Below are positions 22,550 to 29,115 of a stretch of DNA of 29,115 bases, piece by piece (positions within the stretch are counted from its first letter, which is position 1; every line of letters begins with the position of its first letter). The stretch comes from a virus. The notes beneath the pieces are model-generated. The model saw only the letters and a list, made by a program, of their open reading frames with translations. It searched no databases and had not been told where the DNA came from. The translations under genes and the position numbers were made by a program. The DNA lies in IMG/VR virus record IMGVR_UViG_3300000547_000006, positions 1 through 29,115 of that record. One strand, given 5' to 3'.

Positions 22550-25500
22550 ATGAATACATATAACACTGCACCTTATTTTGACGACTTTGATGAAAACAAA
22601 GGGTTTCATCAAATTTTATTTAAACCAGGATTTGCTGTTCAGGCCCGTGAACTGACTCAGTTACAAACAATTCTTCGTGACCAAATTCGAAAATTTGGTG
22701 ATCATATTTTTAAACACGGATCTGTGGTTATTCCAGGTAATGTGTTTGCAAATTTGAATACACCATATGTAAAAATTGCATCTTATGCTCCTTTTACATC
22801 AAATGCTCAAACCTTTAATGGTAAAACTATAGTTGGTTTAACTTCTGGCGTTAAAGGTATCGTTAAAACAGTTGACTCATATGAAGGTAGTGATTTATTT
22901 TACATTGCTTATACCTCTGGCGGCGGTTCTTCAGGAACTGTTTCCTTCAATGCGGGCGAAACTGTTTATATAGAAGACAGCCCAGGATTAACTGCAATTA
23001 TTGCTTCGACAGATCATGTTGGTTTTGGAACAACCGCTTCAATAAACAGTGGTGTTTATTATATTAATGGAAACTTTGTTTACGTTGAAAATCAAATTGT
23101 TGTCGTTGATAAAATATCAAGTACACCGTCTGCTTCAATTAGATTGAAAATTACTGAATCCATTGTTAGCAGTAATGAAGATGAAACGTTATTAGATCCC
23201 GCTCAAGGTAGCTATAATTATACTGCTCCAGGCGCAGATAGACTTAGTATTGCGTTAGATCTTGTTGTTATGCCGTTAACTAGTTCGATAGATGATAATT
23301 ATATCGAATTAATGAGATATGATAATGGAGAGTTGTTAGAACATTCCAGATATCCAAAATATTCTGAATTAGAAAAAAATTTAGCTCGTAGAACTTTTGA
23401 TGAATCAGGTAATTATGTTGTTCAAGGATATTATCCTTCTTTTAGAGAACATTTAAAAGTTGATAGAAATAATGGAGTTTTTGAAAACGGAGATTCATCA
23501 AAATTAGTATACGAAATATCTCCTGGCAAAGCCTACATTGAAGGGTTTGAAGTAGAAAAAATTGCAAGAACAAGACTAGTTGTAGATAAAGCAAGAACGG
23601 AAGAACATAAACAATCAAGAGAAGAAATATTTAGGCCAAAATTTGGACAATATATTTATGTTTGTGACATTACTGGTGCCTTTTCTATTCAAAATAGAGA
23701 TATAATCACTTTTTATAATGACAATGATAGCACTAATGCTAGTGCGTCTGTGGTTGGAACTGCTAGAGTATTTGGTATTGATTATGTTAGCCAATTGTCT
23801 GTTATTTCTGGTATTTACAAACTTTATATTTCAGATGTTTCTATAGTAAATAATTTTACACTTGAAGATGTCGGGGGTATTAGATACGGAGTCGATGAAA
23901 GTGCTACAGTTCTTACTAAATACAAGGCTCAAATATCAGCTGGAGGGTTTACAGTTGATGAAATTGTAAAAAATGGTGCAGATGTAAGAGTTGCTACTGT
24001 AAAATATTATGATATTAATAACGGTGATTTATATGTGTATAAGCACGATCATACAAAAGCAACACCTAGATTGGGAGATGAAATGGTTGGTGAAACCAGT
24101 TCTACTACATCAGTCCCAACAACCAAAGAAGTAGTAATTAGCGAAGGTATTAGAGCACCAATTTTTAGATTGCCAGTTAATGTTGCGTCCTCACTCCTTA
24201 ATGAAAATTTTCAATACGATCTTGAATACGTAACTCAAAAAGAATTAATAATTGCTGTTGATTCTTTAGGTCAAGGATCTACTACTATTTCTAGCGGTGT
24301 AATAGATCCTATTGAAGATGGCACATTTGTAGCAATATCTGATTCTGGTATTGTTCCTATTTCATCTTTTTCTTTAAATGAAAATGGTAATACATTAAGT
24401 TTTGATAATATAACATATGCAAACTCTACTATATATGTTTATGCTCATGTAACAAAAACTAATATATCACCTAAAACAAAAACTATTACTACTGTCACAG
24501 AAACTTTTTCTGATGGAATTGGAAAAAAAGTTCTTGGAAATACTGATATTATTGAATTAGTTTCAGTTATTGATACGCAAGGTGACATTACTGTAAATTA
24601 TAGTTTGGACAACGGACAAACAGAATATGGATATAATAAAGGATCTATTACATTAAAATCTGGAACTGCAGTGGGTTCTATTTCTGTAACGTACAGATAT
24701 TATGAACATAGCACATCTGGTGATTTTTTCTGTATTGACTCGTATGCGCAAAATGTAGGATATAGAGACCGTCAAGCATATTTTGTATCAAAAACAACTG
24801 GAGAAACCTATAATCTATATAATTGTATAGACTTTAGACCTTCTATTGGAGCTTCTGGTTATTCAGGAGCTGGAGCAAAATCCATTGATATGGTAGTAAA
24901 TGATACAATTTTTAGAACAAATTTAGAGTTTTATTTAGGAAGAGTTGATTCCATTGTATTACAAAAAGATAATCAACCAAGAGTTATAAGCGGAAAGCCA
25001 GATGAGTCTCCAACTTCTCCAATTATTCCAAATGGTGCATTTGAAATAAGCAGAGTGTATGTACCTCCATATACTTTTTTTGCAGAATCAGTATCTCATA
25101 CTAGATTAGATGTCTCTAGATATACAATGAAAGATATATCTAATATTGTAAAAAGAGTTGAAAGAGTAGAAGAATATGCGACCTTGACTCAAAATGAACA
25201 AAGTTTAACTTCTTTTGAAGTTATAGATCCAGCAACAGGGCTTAGCAGATTCAAAACTGGATATCTTGTAGAAGACTTTAATGAACCTCTTGTTTTAGGT
25301 AGAAAAACAGGACCTGGATATAGCGCTTCATTTTTAAATACTTTTTTAACAGCATTTAGAAATGAAACTGTTGTTGATTTTAGAATGACTACAAATTCAG
25401 AACATTATCAACAATCAGGTGAATTTGTATCTTTACCTTATACAGAAGAAATTATTTTTGAACAAAATCAAAGCTCTAGAATTACAAATATTAACCCATT

Positions 25501-26083
25501 TTTGGTTATACGTTGGGATGGCACACTTGAAGTTATACCCCCAAGAGACGATTATGTTGAAATAAGAGAACTACCAACAATATATGAAACTATTGAAAAT
25601 ATAACCAGAGAAACAATATACGAAACCATTTATGTACAACCACCGTCTCCGCCTCCAGCACCACCTAGAGCGACTCCAGATGCTGGTAGAAGTGCTCCTA
25701 TTGAAAATATGTATCAAGTTGCAACTTATGGTAATATCGCAAGGTCAGACGCTGATCAAGATTTGTATGAATATACTGGATTTGAAAGTCCATCATTTGC
25801 TAAGGTAGATATTGATACCAATAATCTTTCAGGAACAATCGTTATTAAAGACGCCCGAAGCGGAGAAGAAAAAACAGTTAGTGTTACAGGAACAGCAGTA
25901 CCAGGTTCAAAACCAGAACTCGGGGAATCGTATGAATTTAAAGATGAGGGTGGGCGCGTGTTTGCTGTTTTGCAACCAGCTGATTTCGCAAGAGCAGAAA
26001 GAATTGGATATGCGGTAAGAGATGCTGATGATATTAGCGATGGTAGCTATCAATTAAATAAACTCGATCAATGGAAAAAATAA
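22550..26083 (+). CDS. Large baseplate/fibre structural protein (DUF4815-like)
   Basis: The 1177-residue protein opens with 'APYFDDFDENKGFHQILFKP' and 'GFAVQARELTQLQTILRDQI', the hallmark of the phage structural family DUF4815 seen in T4-like marine phages and some large phages. The body is beta-rich, with many short Gly/Ser/Thr strands. Toward the C-terminus (about 880-1010) come 'EEYATLTQNEQSLTSFE' and 'ITNINPFLVIRWDGTLEVIP', then a Pro-rich linker near 1025-1040 ('QPPSPPPAPPRATP') and a small C-terminal beta domain. It follows gp8 by two bases and precedes another very large gene by three. Its position matches the peripheral gp9/gp10-type proteins of T4, and it may connect fibres, but homology to them is not evident by eye. 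Confidence 0.75.
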   Translation: MNTYNTAPYFDDFDENKGFHQILFKPGFAVQARELTQLQTILRDQIRKFGDHIFKHGSVVIPGNVFANLNTPYVKIASYAPFTSNAQTFNGKTIVGLTSGVKGIVKTVDSYEGSDLFYIAYTSGGGSSGTVSFNAGETVYIEDSPGLTAIIASTDHVGFGTTASINSGVYYINGNFVYVENQIVVVDKISSTPSASIRLKITESIVSSNEDETLLDPAQGSYNYTAPGADRLSIALDLVVMPLTSSIDDNYIELMRYDNGELLEHSRYPKYSELEKNLARRTFDESGNYVVQGYYPSFREHLKVDRNNGVFENGDSSKLVYEISPGKAYIEGFEVEKIARTRLVVDKARTEEHKQSREEIFRPKFGQYIYVCDITGAFSIQNRDIITFYNDNDSTNASASVVGTARVFGIDYVSQLSVISGIYKLYISDVSIVNNFTLEDVGGIRYGVDESATVLTKYKAQISAGGFTVDEIVKNGADVRVATVKYYDINNGDLYVYKHDHTKATPRLGDEMVGETSSTTSVPTTKEVVISEGIRAPIFRLPVNVASSLLNENFQYDLEYVTQKELIIAVDSLGQGSTTISSGVIDPIEDGTFVAISDSGIVPISSFSLNENGNTLSFDNITYANSTIYVYAHVTKTNISPKTKTITTVTETFSDGIGKKVLGNTDIIELVSVIDTQGDITVNYSLDNGQTEYGYNKGSITLKSGTAVGSISVTYRYYEHSTSGDFFCIDSYAQNVGYRDRQAYFVSKTTGETYNLYNCIDFRPSIGASGYSGAGAKSIDMVVNDTIFRTNLEFYLGRVDSIVLQKDNQPRVISGKPDESPTSPIIPNGAFEISRVYVPPYTFFAESVSHTRLDVSRYTMKDISNIVKRVERVEEYATLTQNEQSLTSFEVIDPATGLSRFKTGYLVEDFNEPLVLGRKTGPGYSASFLNTFLTAFRNETVVDFRMTTNSEHYQQSGEFVSLPYTEEIIFEQNQSSRITNINPFLVIRWDGTLEVIPPRDDYVEIRELPTIYETIENITRETIYETIYVQPPSPPPAPPRATPDAGRSAPIENMYQVATYGNIARSDADQDLYEYTGFESPSFAKVDIDTNNLSGTIVIKDARSGEEKTVSVTGTAVPGSKPELGESYEFKDEGGRVFAVLQPADFARAERIGYAVRDADDISDGSYQLNKLDQWKK

Positions 26084-26086
26084 ATT

Positions 26087-28888
26087 ATGTCATCAACTAA
26101 AAAAGTAACGTCATCAAGAGTTTTATCAAGACAAGAGTCTTTACAATATATCAGGTCTCAAACAATTACCTTTAGAGTAAGAGGGGCAAGACCTAACACA
26201 AGACTTTTTGTTTTTTTTGATGAGGAAGAGGTAACTAACGATTGTTTTGTCGAAGGATCTACAGAAGATTTTTTAATAACAGATAATGATGGTAATGTAG
26301 ACATCAGATTTTTTATTGCTGCTGGCAAGTATACAGTTGGCATAAAGCAAGTAATTGTTGCCGATACAAATGACTTGTTTCTAATCAATGTACCTGGAAC
26401 TGTTAACGGCTCTTCTAGAGGAACATTTGCGGCTACAGGAAGAATTGATTTTTATCAAACAACCGAAGTTACTACAATTGATACGATTATAACAGATGTA
26501 AAATATAATTATATAACTACTCAAAATCAAAATCCGCCACAAGTTGACCCACCTCGTCGCCAGGCCTTAAATGATGGACCAATTCAATTAATTGGCGGAG
26601 GATTTGGTGGTGGTATTCCAACTACTGGGGTAGCTAATTATGGTTATAATGGCAATGATACTTCCGGACAGCCTGATTATATTATTACGCAACGCGGAAA
26701 AATTACAGATCCAAATGCAATTAGAGAATTTACAGAAGCAGCCAATCAACAATTGGAAAAAGGTAAAAGTATAAATTTTACCACAATAGCAGTAAGTCTT
26801 CCGTCTGACGTATTTGAAGGCCCATTCGATCCTTATAAGGATTATTATGAAGATGAATACACAGATTGCAAAACTCAAGATCCATTAGCGCAATCTTTTT
26901 TCACATACGGAATTAAGGGCGGGTTTTTTTTGACGGGCGTTGAAGTATATTTTGCATCTAAAGATCCAGATGTACCAGTGCGTATGGAAATTCGTCCAAT
27001 GGTAAATGGTTATCCATCTGATTTGCCACAAAACAATCCAAACCTTGTTTCTTTTGTTAATCCAAAAAATATTATTACTTCACAAGATGCTTCTGAGCCT
27101 ACATTGTTTAAATTTGAAGTCCCAATTTACCTTGCTGAAGACAAAGATTATTGTTTTGTTTTGTTAAGCAATTCTAATAAATATAATGTTTTTACATCTC
27201 AAATGGGCGAGCTTTCTATAGAAAATGATAGAGCAATTCTTGAACAACCTTTTATTGGGTCTTTATTCAAGTCTGAAAATAATATTACTTGGACTGCGTA
27301 TCAATACGAAGATATCAAATTTAAAATGTATAAAGCTAAATTTGATATTTCTCAACCCGCAATTATTGATCTCGAATCCGTTTTGCCTGTTACTGCTTCA
27401 AGCGGAGACGCATTTTATACTAATAGCGGATCTAGCAGAGTTTACTATGTTGCACCAAGACAACATGGTTTACAAATTGGTGATAAGATTGCTATAAATG
27501 CTATACCCACTGCAACATATAATGGCATATTAGGCGAAGACTTATCTGGCGAATTTGATGTTGTAGATATTAGGTCTGAAATAGTCGTAGGGTTTGATGC
27601 AAAAAATGGCGCCACCGCTAACAAAGACGGACGAATTATTTATGGTGATGGCGTCGTAAAAGTAGAAGTTCAATCTCCTGGTATTAACTATCAAGAAGGT
27701 AATACTACAATTACCTTTTCAACTGGTAATGCTGCAGCTGCTCCAGTAATAGAAAATGGTAGAATTGTCGCCGTTAATATAACAAATATGGGTACGGGTT
27801 ACGAAACCCCGCCTCAAATTACTGTAAATTCTCCTACTGGAACTGGTGCAGTGTTAATTGCAGTATTAGATCCAATGTTTACTGTTAATATTAATAAAAA
27901 TGTTACGTCCTTTTCACCTCATATTAAAGTATTAAATTATGACAATTCTTTTAATAGAAATTTTGTACAAACAACAATAGGAAATTATCAAGGTGGTAAT
28001 TTAGTATCGTATACTAGCGGTTCTCAAATAGAATTTTCAACAAATAACAGTCTTATATCATTGCCGACTCATTCATTGATTGCATCACGTAATAACGAAT
28101 TTTTTAGAATGGGTAATAGTTCTTCAATGAATATTAATTTAGAACTTTATTCGACTAATGAAAACGTATCTCCATTGCTTGACACGAGATCCACTCCCCA
28201 AATTTTTGCATATGAAACATCTATTAATAATCAACCTGGAGAGGATCGTTCTTCTTCAAATCCAACTGGATCTATAGATTTTCTTTCTATTACCTCAGCC
28301 GGCACTGGATATACCGTTACGCCAACTGTTGAGTTTATTGGCGGAGGCGGATCTGGTGCAGCTGCAACAGTAACGCTTACAAATGGTGAAATAAGTGGGG
28401 TTGAAATTACAGATCCAGGAACAGGTTATATTAGACCGCCTCTTGTAAGAGTAATTCCAGCAGCTGGCGACACAAACGGACAAGGAGGAGCAATTAGAGC
28501 TTTCTTGACTCCATTTAACTCTGAATTGTTAGCTGGACACGGTAACGCTTTAGCTAGATATTTGACTAGAAAAATATTTTTATCTACTGTTTCTACGGGT
28601 ATCAGACTTTTTTCGACAATTTCATCGCAATCAAATTGCAATGTAGATTGGTACGTACGTACATCTCTTTCAAGTTCTGGTGTAGATCACGATCAAGTAA
28701 ATTGGAAACGATTAGAGTGTCCTATTGAAAGAAATCAATCTTCATCGGCGGGTGAATTTTTAGAATATTTATTTGAACTTAATGACTTGCCTGAATTTGA
28801 TACATACGATCTTAAGTGCGTTATGCTTTCAGATAATCCAATAAATACTCCATATATTTCTGGTTATAGGGTAATTGTAGTAGCATGA
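26087..28888 (+). CDS. Large peripheral baseplate/fibre structural protein
   Basis: The 933-residue protein starts with a basic helix and an Ig-like beta region ('RSQTITFRVRGARPNTRLFV', 'DNDGNVDIRFFIAAGKYTVG'). A Gly-rich linker follows (about 165-195), then a conserved block near 265-320 with 'DPLAQSFFTYGIKGGFFLTG', 'VEVYFASKDPDVPVRMEIRP' and 'EDKDYCFVLLSNSNKYNVFT'. This block is widespread in marine T4-like phage structural proteins and recalls the gp10 region of the baseplate. Two repeat modules with Gly-Thr-Gly-Tyr ('NMGTGYETPP' and 'DPGTGYIRPP') lie at about 520-595 and 728-795, related to the insert in gp8. The C-terminus is a separate beta domain. Stop and next start overlap (ATGA). 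Confidence 0.7.
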   Translation: MSSTKKVTSSRVLSRQESLQYIRSQTITFRVRGARPNTRLFVFFDEEEVTNDCFVEGSTEDFLITDNDGNVDIRFFIAAGKYTVGIKQVIVADTNDLFLINVPGTVNGSSRGTFAATGRIDFYQTTEVTTIDTIITDVKYNYITTQNQNPPQVDPPRRQALNDGPIQLIGGGFGGGIPTTGVANYGYNGNDTSGQPDYIITQRGKITDPNAIREFTEAANQQLEKGKSINFTTIAVSLPSDVFEGPFDPYKDYYEDEYTDCKTQDPLAQSFFTYGIKGGFFLTGVEVYFASKDPDVPVRMEIRPMVNGYPSDLPQNNPNLVSFVNPKNIITSQDASEPTLFKFEVPIYLAEDKDYCFVLLSNSNKYNVFTSQMGELSIENDRAILEQPFIGSLFKSENNITWTAYQYEDIKFKMYKAKFDISQPAIIDLESVLPVTASSGDAFYTNSGSSRVYYVAPRQHGLQIGDKIAINAIPTATYNGILGEDLSGEFDVVDIRSEIVVGFDAKNGATANKDGRIIYGDGVVKVEVQSPGINYQEGNTTITFSTGNAAAAPVIENGRIVAVNITNMGTGYETPPQITVNSPTGTGAVLIAVLDPMFTVNINKNVTSFSPHIKVLNYDNSFNRNFVQTTIGNYQGGNLVSYTSGSQIEFSTNNSLISLPTHSLIASRNNEFFRMGNSSSMNINLELYSTNENVSPLLDTRSTPQIFAYETSINNQPGEDRSSSNPTGSIDFLSITSAGTGYTVTPTVEFIGGGGSGAAATVTLTNGEISGVEITDPGTGYIRPPLVRVIPAAGDTNGQGGAIRAFLTPFNSELLAGHGNALARYLTRKIFLSTVSTGIRLFSTISSQSNCNVDWYVRTSLSSSGVDHDQVNWKRLECPIERNQSSSAGEFLEYLFELNDLPEFDTYDLKCVMLSDNPINTPYISGYRVIVVA

Positions 28889-29115
28889 TAAAGGTTAAAA
28901 ATCAAAATGGGATAGTTGTTCCTGGATTATATAAAGATAATCTGGGAACAATTGCTGTTAAAAATGATGCCGAATATCTTAAATACAAGAGAGAAAAAAA
29001 TCAACTTGAAACAATAAATAATTTAACAAAAGAAATATCTGACTTAAAAATAATGGTTGAGTCTCTTTCTCAATCTATAACAAATGTAAACAATCACGTT
29101 ACAAATAAAAAAAAA
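28885..29115 (+). CDS. Small coiled-coil protein, cut off by the window end
   Basis: An open frame starts at ATG 28885 in an ATGA overlap with the previous stop and runs 77 codons to the end of the window without a stop. The N-terminus is 'MIKVKNQNGIVVPGLYKDNL', then a Lys/Glu-rich helical stretch with a heptad-like pattern (Leu, Ile and Val spaced through about 30-68). Short proteins of this type, with a Val-Pro-Gly-Leu start and a coiled-coil end, are common after baseplate genes in marine T4-like phages; their function is unknown. The closing Lys run suggests the end may be near. Confidence 0.6.
   Translation, partial: MIKVKNQNGIVVPGLYKDNLGTIAVKNDAEYLKYKREKNQLETINNLTKEISDLKIMVESLSQSITNVNNHVTNKKK

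Noticed and set aside
26588-26878. 96-codon minus-strand frame rich in Ile, Phe and Cys
   Set aside because: It could look like a membrane protein, but it is the antisense of the Gly/Asn-rich linker of the 933-aa structural gene.

Overview
The window is a stretch of a strictly lytic, T4-like (Straboviridae/Kyanoviridae-type) contractile-tailed phage, most likely marine. The evidence is a dense, AT-rich, almost gap-free gene set. It holds recognisable T4 replication/transcription proteins (gp33, gp59, gp32), T4 late-promoter octamers (TATAAATA), and a baseplate/tail set whose versions resemble those of marine and cyanophage T4 relatives more than T4 itself. The host cannot be read from this window.

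Layout. (1) 1-3900, plus strand: a run of touching or overlapping genes of unknown function leads into gp33 (late transcription co-activator) and gp59 (helicase loader). gp32 (ssDNA-binding protein) follows behind its own sigma70-type promoter. A UUCG hairpin terminator at 3908-3930 closes this block. (2) 3945-10307, minus strand: read in its own direction this runs from a 62-codon chimeric ORF to the gp4 head-completion protein, a conserved 198-aa protein, a tail-tube-like protein with a long 16-residue repeat tail, gp26, a short downstream reading frame, an EF-hand membrane protein and a tape-measure-like protein. (3) 10347-29115, plus strand: gp48/54-like tube initiator, gp53, gp27-like hub, gp5-like needle, an M15 peptidase protein, gp25, gp6, a gp7-like protein, a small structural protein, gp8, two very large peripheral baseplate/fibre-type proteins and a small coiled-coil protein cut by the window end. 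Blocks 2 and 3 diverge from a 40-bp intergenic region carrying late-promoter motifs for both directions.

How it works together. gp33 and phage late promoters drive the tail genes. gp32 and gp59 serve replication, which in T4 is coupled to late transcription. The minus block supplies hub/tape-measure assembly factors and head completion. The plus block supplies the hub, needle and wedge of the baseplate.

Most notable observations: a likely programmed -1 ribosomal frameshift at the end of gp26, at a U UUU UUC slippery site, which would make a gp26-plus-T-domain fusion directly upstream of the tape measure, as in the G/GT tail chaperones of other phages; about 20 tandem 16-residue 'LP' repeats on a tail-tube-like protein; two late promoters placed exactly five bases before a start codon with no Shine-Dalgarno site, which predicts leaderless mRNAs; a small chimera of the gp4 N-terminus with a homing-endonuclease-type module; and a needle protein without lysozyme next to a separate M15 peptidase. 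All family assignments come from reading the protein sequences, without database searches.
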